NCBI GenBank assembly: GCA_009838075.1
Contig: VXSG01000047.1
Span: forward strand, 1 to 64,000
Direction: 5' to 3'
Length of the DNA stretch: 64,000 nucleotides
Source: Boseongicola sp. SB0665_bin_10
Lineage (GTDB): Bacteria; Pseudomonadota; Alphaproteobacteria; Rhodobacterales; Rhodobacteraceae
Below, piece after piece: positions 54,566 through 64,000 of the stretch. The notes below the pieces were generated by a model. That model was not told the origin of the DNA. It searched no databases and saw only the letters and a program-made list of their open reading frames with translations. The first letter of the stretch is position 1; every line of letters starts with the position of its first letter. Made by a program: the position numbers and the translations under genes.

Positions 54566-55726
54566 TCAGAATTCGACGAACGCAACCGCATCGCCAGCAT
54601 CCAGCGCTGGCGAATCCGGCGGACGAACGATCAAGGCGTTCGCGCCCGAAAGGATCGTCAGAAGTGAGCTGTCCTGGCGTTCTTCCGGTGCGACGAGGTC
54701 GTTGGTGACCTGTGCCCGCATGTAGTGTTCGCGTGGACCGTTGGCGTCGACCGAGGCCGACAGCCTTGCCGTGCGCCGCGCGAGAGGTCGTGCCTCAAGC
54801 CCCTGCATGGCCCGCAGCATGGGCCTGAGGAAGACATGACCGCAAACCATCGAGGAGACCGGGTTGCCTGGCAGGCCCACCATCGCCGTACCGTTGAGAC
54901 GACCAGCCAACATCGGCTTTCCTGGCCGAATCGCAACCTTGTGGAAGGCGCGTTCGAAGCCCATCCTTAGCGCTGTGCTGGCAACGAGATCATGCATTCC
55001 GACGGACGCACCTCCGATCGTGACGATCAGGTCTGCATCTTCAGCCATGCCAAGAGCGGCCTCGAGGGAGGGTGCGGTGTCGGCGCAGATCGGCAGCATG
55101 CGGGCGGCGCCCCCCTCCGACTCGACCATGGCCGAAAGCCCAAATGCGTTCGAAGCGATGATCTGGTCCGGACGTGGGGATTCGCCGGGCATGACCAGTT
55201 CGTCGCCCGTCGCGATCAACGCAACGCGCGGCTGGCGGGCGACCACGATCCCGGGCGCGTTCATCGATGCTGCAAGCGTGATGTCTGCAGGCGACATCCG
55301 GCGCGGAGCGTCGATTCGGAACCCCGCCACAAAGTCCGTGCCGACCTCGCGAATGAATGGTTCCGGGTCTGCCCCGGCTGCAACACGGATCCGGTCGCCT
55401 TCGCGAGTCACGTCTTCCTGGATGATTACGCGCGTGGCGTTTTCGGGAACGGGCGCGCCTGTAAAAATGCGCACGGCCTCCTCGGGTCCGATCGCGCCTT
55501 CAAAGCCTCGACCCGCTGCGGACTCACCGACAACGGAGTAGTTTTCCGCTTCTCCCGCGACTGCATAGCCGTCCATGACGGAGGCGCGAAACGGCGGTTG
55601 GCTGCGAGTCGCGAGAAGAGGCTCTGCAAGGACCCGTCCGGATGCGGCGCGCAGCGGAACCGTTTCCGTTTCCAAGGGCGTTGCAAGTTCGAAGATGTGG
55701 CTGAGCGCCTCGTCGACCGAAATCAC
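54566..55726 (-). CDS. moeA: Molybdopterin molybdenumtransferase MoeA
   Basis: 386 aa enzyme inserting molybdate into molybdopterin. The MoeA motifs are [15 protein letters not shown] near residue 45, [15 protein letters not shown] near 90 and [14 protein letters not shown] near 190. Those closest to the active site are [14 protein letters not shown] and [24 protein letters not shown] (quoted in parts: [11 protein letters not shown] and [12 protein letters not shown]). The start codon is GTG at 55726 and overlaps the moaC stop (GTGA), indicating coupling. Confidence 0.95.
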   Translation of the reverse strand: MISVDEALSHIFELATPLETETVPLRAASGRVLAEPLLATRSQPPFRASVMDGYAVAGEAENYSVVGESAAGRGFEGAIGPEEAVRIFTGAPVPENATRVIIQEDVTREGDRIRVAAGADPEPFIREVGTDFVAGFRIDAPRRMSPADITLAASMNAPGIVVARQPRVALIATGDELVMPGESPRPDQIIASNAFGLSAMVESEGGAARMLPICADTAPSLEAALGMAEDADLIVTIGGASVGMHDLVASTALRMGFERAFHKVAIRPGKPMLAGRLNGTAMVGLPGNPVSSMVCGHVFLRPMLRAMQGLEARPLARRTARLSASVDANGPREHYMRAQVTNDLVAPEERQDSSLLTILSGANALIVRPPDSPALDAGDAVAFVEF

Positions 55727-56202
55727 CGGGGTGCCTCGTAGCGGCCCGACTTGCCGCCGTCCTTGAGAACGAGGCGGATGTTCTCGATCACCATGGACTT
55801 TTCCACGGCCTTCACCATGTCGTAGACCGTGAGGCAGGCCGTCGCGACTGCCGTCAGCGCCTCCATTTCGACGCCAGTCAGGCCGGATGACCTGACCGTT
55901 GCCTCAATGCGGATGCCGGGGAGGTCGGGCTTGGCGGCAAGGTCCATCTCGACCTTGGTGACCCGCAATGGGTGGCACAGGGGAATCAGGTCCGAGGTCT
56001 TCTTTGCGCCGATTATGCCTGCAATTCGCGCAACGGAAAGCACATCTCCCTTGCCCGCACGGCCTTCGGCGATCACCGCCAAGGTCTCTTCGGTCATGCG
56101 GACATACCCCTCCGCCACCGCAATCCTGTCGGTCACGGATTTCTCCGAGACATCGACCATGCGAGCTTCACCCTTGCTGTCGAAGTGTGTCAGGTCGGGC
56201 AT
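55723..56202 (-). CDS. moaC: Cyclic pyranopterin monophosphate synthase MoaC
   Basis: 159 aa molybdenum cofactor enzyme converting the MoaA product to c[21 protein letters not shown] at the start, [15 protein letters not shown] (catalytic Lys and His) in the middle, [21 protein letters not shown] and K-D-G-G-K-S-G at the end are all diagnostic. It overlaps trpC and moeA by four bases each, so trpC-moaC-moeA is one transcript. Confidence 0.97.
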   Translation of the reverse strand: MPDLTHFDSKGEARMVDVSEKSVTDRIAVAEGYVRMTEETLAVIAEGRAGKGDVLSVARIAGIIGAKKTSDLIPLCHPLRVTKVEMDLAAKPDLPGIRIEATVRSSGLTGVEMEALTAVATACLTVYDMVKAVEKSMVIENIRLVLKDGGKSGRYEAPR

Positions 56203-57017
56203 CAGGCGGCTCCTTCGACCAAAGTCGGCCCGGCGAGAAGGGAATGGGTCGCGGCAGCCACGTCGTCCTCGCGCATGAGGCTTTCGCCGACCAGGAAGCT
56301 GCGGGCGCCTGATCGCGCGAGGCGAGCCAGGTCGTCTGGGGTGAAAATACCGCTCTCGGCAACGACGTGCCGGTCGGCCGGGACGAGCCTTGCGAGCCGT
56401 TCCGTGGTCGCAAGATCCGTCTCGAAGGTCTTCAGGTCACGGTTGTTGATGCCGAGGAGGGGGGACTTGAGGGCGATGGCACGCTCCAGCTCGTGCTCGT
56501 CGTGAACCTCGAGCAGAACATCCATGTTCCACGTGCCGCGCGCGCAGTCTTCAAGTTCCTGTGCCTGCGCATCGGAAACGCTGGCCATGATGATCAGGAT
56601 GCAATCGGCGCTCCACGCCCGGGCCTCGGCCACTTGGTAGGCGTCGTAGAGGAAATCCTTGCGCAGGCAGGGCAGTCCGCTCGCCGCGCGCGCCTGTCCC
56701 AGAAACTCCGGCGCACCCTGGAAGGACGGCGCATCTGTCAGCACCGAAAGGCAGGTTGCGCCGCCCGCCTGGAATGCGCGCGCAATTCTCTCCGGATCGA
56801 AGTCGGCCCGGATGAGCCCTCGTGACGGGCTTGCCTTCTTGATTTCGGCGATAAGGCCGTAGCCGGTCCTTGACTTCTCCATGAGTGCGGACGCAAAGCC
56901 GCGCGTCGCCGGGGCTTCGCGTGCCGCCGCCTCGAGGGCGTGCAGGGGCAGACGCGCCTTGGCGACAGCCACTTCCTCCAGCTTGTAGGCCTTGATCCTG
57001 TCGAGCACGTTGGTCAT
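56202..57017 (-). CDS. trpC: Indole-3-glycerol phosphate synthase TrpC
   Basis: 271 aa (beta-alpha)8 barrel, fourth step of tryptophan synthesis. Motifs: [20 protein letters not shown] (residues about 53-72), [13 protein letters not shown] (catalytic Lys), [11 protein letters not shown] and [11 protein letters not shown] 57017 starts at [12 protein letters not shown]; the 17-residue extension is not supported. It follows ung after 159 bases, in contrast to the tight trpG-trpD junction. Confidence 0.96.
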   Translation of the reverse strand: MTNVLDRIKAYKLEEVAVAKARLPLHALEAAAREAPATRGFASALMEKSRTGYGLIAEIKKASPSRGLIRADFDPERIARAFQAGGATCLSVLTDAPSFQGAPEFLGQARAASGLPCLRKDFLYDAYQVAEARAWSADCILIIMASVSDAQAQELEDCARGTWNMDVLLEVHDEHELERAIALKSPLLGINNRDLKTFETDLATTERLARLVPADRHVVAESGIFTPDDLARLARSGARSFLVGESLMREDDVAAATHSLLAGPTLVEGAA

Positions 57018-57176
57018 GGCATTCGGATATCCTTTTGGCGTCTCCTTGGAAAGCAGTTGCACCGCCACTCGCCTTCACAGGAGTTCCGGGGTCCCGCGGC
57101 GGCGAACGCTGATCTCTTCGTCCAGGAAGCGGTCCTGGGACGGGCGCGCCCGCTGCATCGATTGGCGGCGCCGGTC

Positions 57177-57815
57177 TCAGGCCCATGGAATTGGTGCATG
57201 ACCATGCCCTTGCAGCCAGGAATTGACGCGGCTGAACGGGCGCGATCCGAAGAACCCACGATGCGCGGACAGGGGAGAGGGATGGGCGGATGTGAGGATC
57301 AGATGGTGATCGCCCAGGACGTGCCCCGCGTAACCTTCTGCATGCTTTCCCCAAAGGATGAACGCCCGCGGAGAATCGGACAGGCGTCGAAGCACCTGGG
57401 CGACAAGCGCGTCCCAACCCAGATGCAGGTGTCCCCCTGCAACTCCCTCCGGAACCGTGAGCGCGGTGTTGAGTAGCAGTACGCCCGCGTCCGCCCAACC
57501 GGCAAGATCGCCGGTTGCGGGGGAACGTCCGATATCGTCGTCAAGCTCCCGAAAGATGTTTCCGAGTGACTTTGGCAGGGCCGTGCCCGCGGTTACCGAA
57601 AACGCCAGCCCGTTGGCGTGGCCAGGCGTCGGATACGGATCCTGGCCAAGTATGACCGCACGGGTGGCTGCCGGCTGGCACCGCTCAAGGGCGGCGAATC
57701 GCATGGATGCGGGTGGCAGGATCCGGCGTTTGTCAGCCGAAAGAGCCTCGGCGATCCCGGGCCAGTCTTCCGCGAAGAAGGGCAGTTTCGCCCACGCGCC
57801 GAGGTTGCCGGTCAA
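57177..57815 (-). CDS. ung: Uracil-DNA glycosylase, family 1
   Basis: 212 aa. It removes uracil from DNA. The water-activating loop is GQDPYPTPGHANGLAFSV (catalytic D59), the uracil-recognition segment is LLLNTALTV, and the DNA-intercalation loop HPSPLSAHRGFFGSRPFS contains H178. It lies 36 bases after trpD and before trpC, splitting the trpGDC order; no functional link to tryptophan is known, so it is probably carried along in the transcript. Confidence 0.95.
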   Translation of the reverse strand: MTGNLGAWAKLPFFAEDWPGIAEALSADKRRILPPASMRFAALERCQPAATRAVILGQDPYPTPGHANGLAFSVTAGTALPKSLGNIFRELDDDIGRSPATGDLAGWADAGVLLLNTALTVPEGVAGGHLHLGWDALVAQVLRRLSDSPRAFILWGKHAEGYAGHVLGDHHLILTSAHPSPLSAHRGFFGSRPFSRVNSWLQGHGHAPIPWA

Positions 57816-57851
57816 TTGTCTGCCCGAAGCGACGCGACGGCGGGGCGCGGG

Positions 57852-58868
57852 TCAGGATCCTGACGTGACACGGGCCAGCCCGTCGACCTTGGCGCGGGCC
57901 GCACCGGAGGCAATGCTCTCGGCGGCGATCTCGACACCGCTCGCGAGATGGTCCGCATTTCCCGAGATCACGAGCGCTGCGGCGGAGTTGAGGAGCACCG
58001 CATCGCGATAGGCGCCGGGAGCGCCGTCGAGAAGGGCACGGAAGGCGGCGGCGTTCTCGTCCGGTGAGCCACCGAGTATGTCCCTCAGGGGATGCACGGG
58101 AAGTCCCGCGTCCTCGGGATGCAACTCGGCGGAAGTGATCTTGCCGTCATTCAGGACAGCAACGGAGGTCGGGCCGCAGATCGAAATCTCGTCGGTCCCG
58201 TCGGCCCCATGAACCAGCCAAACGACCTCGCTGCCGAGCTCCTTCAGGACCTCCGCCATCGGGAAGATCAGGTCGATTGCAAAGGCGCCGGTCAATTGGC
58301 GCTTGACGCCTGCGGGGTTCGTCAGCGGGCCGAGAATGTTGAAAATCGTCTTGGATCCCAGTTCCATCCTGACCGGGCCGACGTGCTTCATCGCCGGATG
58401 ATGCATCGGAGCCATCATGAAGCCGATGCCAACTTCGGCCAGCGCTCGTTCCACGATTTCGGGGCCGACCATGACGTCGATCCCCAGGGCCGCGTGTAGA
58501 TCCGCGGCACCGGACTTGGACGAAAGATTGCGGTTTCCGTGCTTTGCGACGGGAACGCCGGTCCCGGCCACGACGAAGGCCGTGGCGGTCGAGATGTTGA
58601 GCGTTCCCATTCCGTCGCCGCCGGTCCCCACAATGTCCATGGCATCGGGAGGGGCGTTTACGGCGGCGCATCGGGCGCGCATCACGGCTGCGGCGGCAGT
58701 GTATTCGGCGACGGATTCGCCACGCGCTCGGAGCGCCATCAGGAATCCACCCACCTGCGCGGGCGTCGCCGTTCCATCGAACAGGATGTTGAACGCCTCT
58801 TCCGCCTGCGTGCGGCTCAGCGGCCCTTCCGAAGCCGCGTAGATCAGGGGTTTCATCGAATCGCTCAT
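57852..58868 (-). CDS. trpD: Anthranilate phosphoribosyltransferase TrpD
   Basis: 338 aa, second step of tryptophan synthesis. The PRPP-binding loop is [17 protein letters not shown] near 78-95. The [21 protein letters not shown] segment and [19 protein letters not shown] are typical. The start overlaps the trpG stop (ATGA), which couples the two subunits. Confidence 0.97.
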   Translation of the reverse strand: MSDSMKPLIYAASEGPLSRTQAEEAFNILFDGTATPAQVGGFLMALRARGESVAEYTAAAAVMRARCAAVNAPPDAMDIVGTGGDGMGTLNISTATAFVVAGTGVPVAKHGNRNLSSKSGAADLHAALGIDVMVGPEIVERALAEVGIGFMMAPMHHPAMKHVGPVRMELGSKTIFNILGPLTNPAGVKRQLTGAFAIDLIFPMAEVLKELGSEVVWLVHGADGTDEISICGPTSVAVLNDGKITSAELHPEDAGLPVHPLRDILGGSPDENAAAFRALLDGAPGAYRDAVLLNSAAALVISGNADHLASGVEIAAESIASGAARAKVDGLARVTSGS

Positions 58869-59446
58869 GCGGGCTCCGGAACAGATTTGAGGAAGTTTTG
58901 CAGCATGGCATGCCCATGCTCGGAACGGATTGATTCGGGATGGAACTGTACGCCCTCGATCGGGTGGTCTCGGTGGCGCAGGCCCATGACGGTGCCATCT
59001 TCCAGTTGGGCAGTCAATTCCAGACAGGCGGGGAAGCTGACCCGGTCGACGACCAGCGAGTGATAGCGCGTTGCCTGAAACGGTGACGGCAGGCGCCGGA
59101 AGACGCCGAGGCCTTCATGGTGAATCGTGCCGGGCTTGCCATGCACGATGTCACGTGCCCGCACGATCTTGCCACCGAACGCCTGCCCGATCGCCTGATG
59201 CCCGAGGCAGACGCCAAGCAAGGGCACTCCCGCCCTGGCCGCGGATTGCACGAGAGCGAGGCAGATGCCCGCCTTGTCCGGGTCGCATGGTCCGGGAGAG
59301 AGAATGATCCCCGACGGCTTCAGTGCCATCGCCTCCTCCACCCGCAGGGAATCGTTCCTGAAGACGCGACACTCGGCCCCCAACTCGCCCAGAAAATGGA
59401 CAAGGTTGAACGTGAAACTGTCGTAATTGTCTATCAGAAGCAGCAT
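58865..59446 (-). CDS. trpG: Anthranilate synthase glutamine amidotransferase subunit TrpG
   Basis: 193 aa class I glutamine amidotransferase. Start [16 protein letters not shown] is diagnostic. The nucleophile is C80 in [10 protein letters not shown] and the His/Glu pair is in VQFHPESI. It supplies ammonia to TrpE, whose gene is not in the window. The 20-residue upstream extension is rejected. It is the first gene of the trpG-trpD-ung-trpC-moaC-moeA series. Confidence 0.96.
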   Translation of the reverse strand: MLLLIDNYDSFTFNLVHFLGELGAECRVFRNDSLRVEEAMALKPSGIILSPGPCDPDKAGICLALVQSAARAGVPLLGVCLGHQAIGQAFGGKIVRARDIVHGKPGTIHHEGLGVFRRLPSPFQATRYHSLVVDRVSFPACLELTAQLEDGTVMGLRHRDHPIEGVQFHPESIRSEHGHAMLQNFLKSVPEPA

Positions 59447-59655
59447 GACGGGTTCCCGGCATCCACAGTTCGGCCGATGGTCGTTCCCCTTCGGGACCGC
59501 GGGCACAATTGGGCAGAGCGATCAGGGAACGTCAAGGCATGTCCCGCTGCGCTTGCAGTTCGGCATCCCGATCAACGGTCGCTCCGGCAAGCCGCTCCTC
59601 CGGCGAGATCGCTGACCGTGGCGCTCGGCGCCGCCTCGAGCCCGAGCGCGTGGCG

Positions 59656-60462
59656 TCAATGTGCCGGGGCGTCGGCGGCATCCACGAGGGTCCTTCCGCC
59701 ATCCGCCGTGAGAATCTGTCCGGTCACGAACTCCGATCCTTCGGAGGCCAGGAACTGGGCGATTTCCGCAAGTTCGCCCGGACTCGCAATGCGGCCAAGC
59801 GGCGTCGAGGAGACGATCTCGTCGCGCATGCTCTTGTCGCCGTCCAGGGCATCTTTCAGCGAGGCGCTCATGACCGAGCCGAAGGCGATGGCGTTCACGC
59901 GAATGCGGTGCGGCGCAAGCGCGACGGCAAGGGCACGCGTCATCTGGTCAAGTGCTGCGGAGCTCACCGAATAGGCCAGAAGCTTGGGTTGGGAACGACG
60001 CGCCGCGATCGAGGACAGGTTGATGATCGACCCAGCGGACGATTCGCCATCGCCGTCTTCCGCCTGCCTGATCATGCGTTTCGCAAAGATCTGCGAAACC
60101 CGCAGCGAGGTCATCAGGTTCTGCTCGATGAGCATCTGCACGCCGTCGTCATCGGCGTTGAGAGGGTCGCCGGTCACCACCTGCCGGGATGCGTTGACCA
60201 GGACATCCACCCGGTCGAAGCGGTCGATCGTTGCGGAGAGCAGGTTGGCCACCGTGAGCTTTTCGCGCAGGTCGCCCGCAAAGCAGGCTGCGTTTCCAAT
60301 GCTTTCGCCGTCATCCTGCACCTCTTCGGCGAGCCGTGCCTCGTCCATGTCGGCGAACATCACATTGGCGCCTTCCTTAAGGAAATGGCGCGCGATGGAG
60401 AGGCCAACCCCGTTTGCGGCACCAGTGACAACGGCTGTTCTATCGGTGATCGAAAACGACAT
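59656..60462 (-). CDS. SDR-family protein lacking the catalytic lysine
   Basis: 268 aa short-chain dehydrogenase fold. The nucleotide motif TGAANGVG (13-20) is intact and the catalytic Ser (S151) and Tyr (Y164) positions are present, but the residue four after the Tyr is S168, where functional SDRs have Lys (YSVSS instead of Y-x-x-x-K). The N-N-A-G motif is replaced by NASRQ. Cofactor binding is likely; oxidoreductase activity is doubtful. I recall similar proteins in other Rhodobacterales, so this looks like a family trait rather than a mutation. It ends 209 bases from trpG; the methyltransferase gene lies upstream with a 4-base gap. Confidence 0.8.
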   Translation of the reverse strand: MSFSITDRTAVVTGAANGVGLSIARHFLKEGANVMFADMDEARLAEEVQDDGESIGNAACFAGDLREKLTVANLLSATIDRFDRVDVLVNASRQVVTGDPLNADDDGVQMLIEQNLMTSLRVSQIFAKRMIRQAEDGDGESSAGSIINLSSIAARRSQPKLLAYSVSSAALDQMTRALAVALAPHRIRVNAIAFGSVMSASLKDALDGDKSMRDEIVSSTPLGRIASPGELAEIAQFLASEGSEFVTGQILTADGGRTLVDAADAPAH

Positions 60463-60466
60463 GCGG

Positions 60467-61465
60467 CTATCTCTTGCGGACTGATCGGGGCTGCGAGGCC
60501 GTGAACAGCTTGTACTCCGCGTGCTGCCCCAGGGAGCGAACGTCACGAAAGAATTCTACAAGGGTCCTTTCGTAGGGCAAATGCCTGTTGGCGACAAGCC
60601 AAAGAGTGCCCTTGCGGGCCAGCATCCTTGCGCCGGCCCGAATGAATCCCTGTCCGATGGAGGCATCCGGGCTTCGGCCTGCGTGGAAAGGCGGGTTCGT
60701 CACCACGTGGTCGGCGAACGGATCGGGGCGGAACGTCAATGCATCGGCCCAGTGAAACCGGGCGCGGACATCATCCAGGTTCGCACGGGAGGCTTCCAGC
60801 GCGGCGAGATCGTCCTCGACCAGGTCCACCGAGGCCACGCCGGGGCGCTCGAGGACTGCGTCTGCCAGAAAGCCCCAGCCCGCGCCCAGGTCGACGACAT
60901 GGCCATCCATCCTGTCGGGCAGGGCATCCGCAAGGGCGCGGGATCCGGGGTCGATGCCGTCGCACGAAAACGCGCCAGGCGGAATCCTGTAGGTGCCGCC
61001 CTTGGGACGCGTCACCTGCTCGGGCACGGCGATCCATCCCGTGCAGTCGACATTGGTTGCAGAAAACAACCTGCCATGCGCCTTGACCAGGACCTCACCC
61101 AAGACTGCGCGCTGCCCAAGCTCCCTCTGGAGACTCTCCACGCCGTCCGTCTTCTGTCCGTCGATCACGGTGGGACCGCGCGTGATCGGGACGATTTCCG
61201 CAAGGGCCGCCTGCGCCGCGGCCTTGGCGCGGGGCAGGGAGAGGATCGCCATCGCGTAAGGCCCCTCCGGCGCCGCCACGACGCGGAAGCCGGATTCAAT
61301 GAATGCCCGATGGACGCGATGGCTCCGAGACACCACCTCGGTTCGTTCGCGCGGCAGCGGAGAAAGGTCGGTGCCGGCGTCCGGCGAGACCACGGCGATC
61401 TTCCCGCTCTCCGGCAGGCTCACGACTCTCCTTTCGAGTGCCAGGGAAAGTCGTTGGGCGAGCAT
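60467..61465 (-). CDS. rsmC: RsmC-like rRNA guanine-N2 methyltransferase
   Basis: 332 aa class I SAM-dependent methyltransferase. The SAM-binding motif I is VVDLGAGWGFLADAV (about 200-214) and the catalytic N-P-P-F motif is TNPPFHAG (about 252-259). The N-terminal half is a degenerate copy of the domain, as in RsmC (16S rRNA m2G1207). RsmD or RlmG family membership is possible. ATG 61465 is selected; the frame to 61513 is longer than the family. It is followed by the SDR-like gene and preceded by clpS. Confidence 0.85.
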   Translation of the reverse strand: MLAQRLSLALERRVVSLPESGKIAVVSPDAGTDLSPLPRERTEVVSRSHRVHRAFIESGFRVVAAPEGPYAMAILSLPRAKAAAQAALAEIVPITRGPTVIDGQKTDGVESLQRELGQRAVLGEVLVKAHGRLFSATNVDCTGWIAVPEQVTRPKGGTYRIPPGAFSCDGIDPGSRALADALPDRMDGHVVDLGAGWGFLADAVLERPGVASVDLVEDDLAALEASRANLDDVRARFHWADALTFRPDPFADHVVTNPPFHAGRSPDASIGQGFIRAGARMLARKGTLWLVANRHLPYERTLVEFFRDVRSLGQHAEYKLFTASQPRSVRKR

Positions 61466-61491
61466 GCATCGCGAGCGGGGTGCCCGAGACC

Positions 61492-61812
61492 CTACTCTTT
61501 TTCCAGCGTGCATTGGAGCGGGTGCTGGTGGCGCCTGGCGAAGTCCATGACCTGCGCGACCTTGGTTTCCGCCACTTCGAGCGAAAACACGCCGACAACG
61601 GCGAGTCCCTTCTTGTGGACTGCCAGCATCAGTTCAAAGGCCTGTGCGTGGCTCATGCCGAAAAAGCGTTCGAGCACGTGAACGACGAACTCCATGGGCG
61701 TGTAGTCGTCATTCAGCAGCAGGACCTTGTAGAGCGGCGGGCGGACCGCCTTCGGCTTGGTCTTGACAAGGACGTCAACGCCGCCTTCCGGCGTCTCGTC
61801 TTGGTCGGCCAT
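61492..61812 (-). CDS. clpS: ClpS adaptor protein
   Basis: 106 aa adaptor that delivers N-degron substrates to ClpAP. The core [23 protein letters not shown] with the conserved D-D-Y-T-P-M-E-F (Asp/Met contacts for the N-end residue) is followed by the [20 protein letters not shown] segment. The flexible N-terminal tail starts either at 61812 (MADQDE) or at 61836; neither has a clear ribosome-binding site. It is divergent from the HAD gene. Confidence 0.93.
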   Translation of the reverse strand: MADQDETPEGGVDVLVKTKPKAVRPPLYKVLLLNDDYTPMEFVVHVLERFFGMSHAQAFELMLAVHKKGLAVVGVFSLEVAETKVAQVMDFARRHQHPLQCTLEKE

Positions 61813-61884
61813 CGATTGCAAGGCAGATGAAGTCATGGCGAATCTGGCAACAGGATTGGATTGGCCGCACAATACAGGCGATCC

Positions 61885-61896
61885 TGCACATGTGCA
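61885..61896. promoter_or_regulatory. 12-bp palindrome before the HAD gene
   Basis: TGCACATGTGCA is a perfect palindrome between divergent clpS and the HAD gene, 14 bases before the HAD start codon. It could be a regulator site; a role in translation is also possible because it overlaps the leader. Palindromes of this size occur by chance, so weight is low. Confidence 0.25.
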
Positions 61897-61910
61897 AAGG
61901 GAGCGAAGCC

Positions 61911-62612
61911 ATGTTGACGACGATCTGCCTGGATGCGGACGACACGCTCTGGCACAACGAGCGGCTGTTTCAGTTCACGCAAGAGAGATTCGCCAAGCTG
62001 CTGTCTGGCTACGTCGCGAGCGATCACCTCATTGATCGACTTCGTGATGCAGAGCGGCGGAACATCGAGCGCTACGGGTACGGCATCAAGGGCTTCACGC
62101 TTTCGATGATCGAGACCGCGCTCCAGGTGACGGAGAACCGGGTGCCGGGCAGCGTCATCGCGGAACTCATCGCCTGCGGCCAAGAAATGCTGCGCGACCC
62201 CATCGAGCTTCTGAACGGCGCGGAGGAGACGGTGCGAACCCTCGCGGCGGACTTCACGCTGCTGCTGATCACCAAGGGTGACCTCCTGGACCAGGAACGG
62301 AAGCTGGCCCAGTCCGGGCTTGGCAAATTTTTTGACGGGGTCGAAATCGTTTCGGAAAAGACAAGCGAGGTCTATGTGGACATTTTCGGCGGGCGCGGGA
62401 TCGATCCGCGACATGCATTGATGGCCGGAAACTCGCTCAAGTCGGACGTGATTCCGGTGATTGCGGCCGGGGGCTGGGGCGTTCACGTGCCGTGCAGTCC
62501 GTCCTGGGACCTCGAGGCAACTGATGCACCGATGCAACACAATCGCTTCCGGGAAATCACCGCGCTGTCCGATCTTCCCGGTGTCATCAAGGACATTTGC
62601 GGCAACATGTAG
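61911..62612 (+). CDS. HAD-superfamily hydrolase
   Basis: 233 aa phosphatase-like protein. The nucleophile motif is D8-A-D10-D-T12 ([10 protein letters not shown]). Motif II is LLLITKGD, motif III includes K near VSEKTSEVY, and motif IV is [11 protein letters not shown] (with Asn/Ser where many members have G-D-S). [24 protein letters not shown] is typical of YjjG/PSP-like members with a helical cap. ATG 61911 follows AAGGGAG. Substrate unknown. Confidence 0.85.
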   Translation: MLTTICLDADDTLWHNERLFQFTQERFAKLLSGYVASDHLIDRLRDAERRNIERYGYGIKGFTLSMIETALQVTENRVPGSVIAELIACGQEMLRDPIELLNGAEETVRTLAADFTLLLITKGDLLDQERKLAQSGLGKFFDGVEIVSEKTSEVYVDIFGGRGIDPRHALMAGNSLKSDVIPVIAAGGWGVHVPCSPSWDLEATDAPMQHNRFREITALSDLPGVIKDICGNM

Positions 62613-62773
62613 TGAGGCTCCAGGAATTCGCCACTTGATGTTGTGGCACAAGACCGCTTTCCCGATTTGCCCAAGATTCATCTTTTTTTGATATATTCAG
62701 GTGTGTTAGGCTTTCCAAAACAATGAAGGTCCGAGACATGATTGGACTGAGGCAAGTTGAAGGGGCAGTTTTC

Positions 62774-64000
62774 GTGAACGTCAGTCGAGCCGCATTTCAA
62801 ATTGCGCTCATCGCCTGTTTTTTCCTGCATCCGGTTGGCGGCAGCGCCGCGCCGTATGCAGCGATGGTGATGGATGCGCGAACGGGGGAGGTCCTGCATT
62901 CCAGGAATGCGGACACCAGGCTTCATCCGGCCTCCCTTACCAAGATGATGACGCTCTACGTCGTCTTTGACGCAGTGGAGCGCGGGGAGATCGGTCTTGA
63001 CCAAAAGGTGAAGATCTCCCGCAAGGCGGCGAAGGAACCGCCTTCGAAGCTCGGCCTCAGGGCAGGGCAGAAAGTGAAGCTGCGCTACCTCATCCGCGCG
63101 GCAGCCGTGAGGTCCGCCAACGACGCGGCAACGGCGCTCGGCGAGGCCGTGTCAGGCAGCGAGTCGAGGTTTGCACGGCGCATGAACGACATGGCGAAGG
63201 CCATGGGTCTGAACAAGACGACTTTCAAGAACGCACATGGACTGACGGAGCAGGGGCATCTCTCGACCGCGCGCGACATGACGGTTCTCGGGCGCCACAT
63301 GTTCTACGACTTTCCCGACTACTACAATCTCTTTTCGCGTCGCTCGACCAGCGCCGGACAGAAGACGGTGAGGAACACGAACCGCCGTCTCCTGAATGCG
63401 TACAGGGGAGCGGACGGCATCAAGACCGGCTACACGCGGGCGGCCGGATTCAACCTCGTCGCCTCCGCGGAAAGAGGCGGAAAGCGCGTGATCGCGACGG
63501 TGTTCGGGGGACGGTCCGTGGCCACGCGCAACCAGCGCGTTGCCGAACTTCTCGACATGGGCTTCTCCCGTTCCCCGGACCGCGCGGCGGTCAAGAAGCC
63601 CCGCCGTCCGGTGCTCAGCCTGCCCGCGAACATCGTTGCCCAGTCCGGGCGAGTGATGCGGTCTTCCCGGCCTCCCTTGAGGCCGATTGCCGCCCCGGCG
63701 GATGGAACCCTCATCGCTATCGCCGAAGACATATCCGACGTCCTGGCCGAAGTTGCGCTCAGTGATACGACGATTCCGGCACTTGCCGAATTTGCGGCGA
63801 CGACGGATCCGGGCAATGGGCGCACGGGAATCGACCAAAGACCTGTTCTCAGGCACATGGTCGCTCAGGGCTCAGCGCAGGAGGAGCTGGAATTTGACCT
63901 GGAGGACGGGCAGGTCGTCATGCGGGACCCCGACGAAGGCGAACGCCGTTGGGGAATCAATGTGGGCCTGTTCACGACTCGAGGAGAGGCGGAGCGCGTG
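62774..64000 (+). CDS. D-alanyl-D-alanine carboxypeptidase with C-terminal SPOR-like region (partial)
   Basis: At least 409 aa; the 3' end is cut by the window. A signal peptide (about 1-26, ending GSAA) is followed by a penicillin-binding peptidase S11 domain with the three active-site motifs S54-L-T-K57, S114-A-N116 and K217-T-G219. The segment from about 390 (RRWGINVGLFTTRGEAERV) resembles the start of a SPOR peptidoglycan-binding domain, targeting the enzyme to the division septum. The GTG at 62774 is preferred as start: it follows GAAGGGG and gives a clean signal peptide. In-frame ATGs at 62723 and 62738 would add an unlikely leader. It trims pentapeptide stems. Confidence 0.9.
   Translation, partial: MNVSRAAFQIALIACFFLHPVGGSAAPYAAMVMDARTGEVLHSRNADTRLHPASLTKMMTLYVVFDAVERGEIGLDQKVKISRKAAKEPPSKLGLRAGQKVKLRYLIRAAAVRSANDAATALGEAVSGSESRFARRMNDMAKAMGLNKTTFKNAHGLTEQGHLSTARDMTVLGRHMFYDFPDYYNLFSRRSTSAGQKTVRNTNRRLLNAYRGADGIKTGYTRAAGFNLVASAERGGKRVIATVFGGRSVATRNQRVAELLDMGFSRSPDRAAVKKPRRPVLSLPANIVAQSGRVMRSSRPPLRPIAAPADGTLIAIAEDISDVLAEVALSDTTIPALAEFAATTDPGNGRTGIDQRPVLRHMVAQGSAQEELEFDLEDGQVVMRDPDEGERRWGINVGLFTTRGEAERV

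Overview
The window looks like chromosomal DNA from a high-GC alphaproteobacterium, most likely a marine Rhodobacterales (roseobacter-like) lineage. Grounds: an FtsZ of about 500 residues with a long C-terminal linker; a lexA gene whose own promoter carries the GTTC-N7-GTTC box known from Rhodobacter-type SOS regulons; a MetH-like methionine synthase apparently split into separate proteins; a large fused indolepyruvate ferredoxin oxidoreductase; and a trpG-trpD-trpC-moaC-moeA-lexA-gltX-gltA gene order. No rRNA, tRNA, CRISPR array or intact insertion sequence was seen.

Layout. 0-2.4 kb: tail of an unknown gene, a corrinoid protein, and a PA0069-type radical SAM protein behind an apparent SOS box. 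2.4-16 kb: division and envelope block murB-ddl-ftsQ-ftsA-ftsZ, a reversed three-gene NMT1/THI5-type ABC importer, then lpxC-bamD-recN. 16-24.4 kb: homocysteine methyltransferase with a structured leader, a LysR regulator divergent from the indolepyruvate oxidoreductase with a T-N11-A palindrome between them, murI, argC, ccmE. 24.4-45.2 kb: an accessory block separating ccmE from ccmF-ccmH. It holds a five-gene envelope export cassette (LolA-like carrier, two FtsX-type permeases, LolD-like ATPase, outer-membrane barrel), a dipeptide-type ABC importer with a phosphodiesterase-like enzyme, a one-domain voltage-gated sodium channel, and a LacI-controlled TctABC transporter joined to a CoA ligase and a CoA-acylating aldehyde dehydrogenase of the sulfoacetate (SauT/SauS) type. 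45.2-48.5 kb: ccmF, ccmH and an enoyl-CoA hydratase. 48.5-59.4 kb, minus strand: gltA, gltX, lexA, a yefM-yoeB toxin-antitoxin pair, a DEDDh exonuclease, moeA, moaC, trpC, ung, trpD, trpG. 59.6-64 kb: an SDR-like protein without the catalytic lysine, an RsmC-like methyltransferase, clpS, a HAD hydrolase, and a D,D-carboxypeptidase cut by the window end.

How parts work together. murB, ddl, the fts genes, murI and the carboxypeptidase serve peptidoglycan and division; lpxC and bamD serve the outer membrane. The corrinoid protein and the homocysteine methyltransferase would be two of three parts of a cobalamin-dependent methionine synthase. LexA would repress itself and probably the radical SAM gene. 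TctABC would import an organic anion that SauT activates with CoA and SauS reduces to an aldehyde; sulfoacetate is the best guess. The LolA/FtsX/barrel cassette has the parts list of a trans-envelope lipid or lipoprotein exporter with unknown cargo and is the most open system here.
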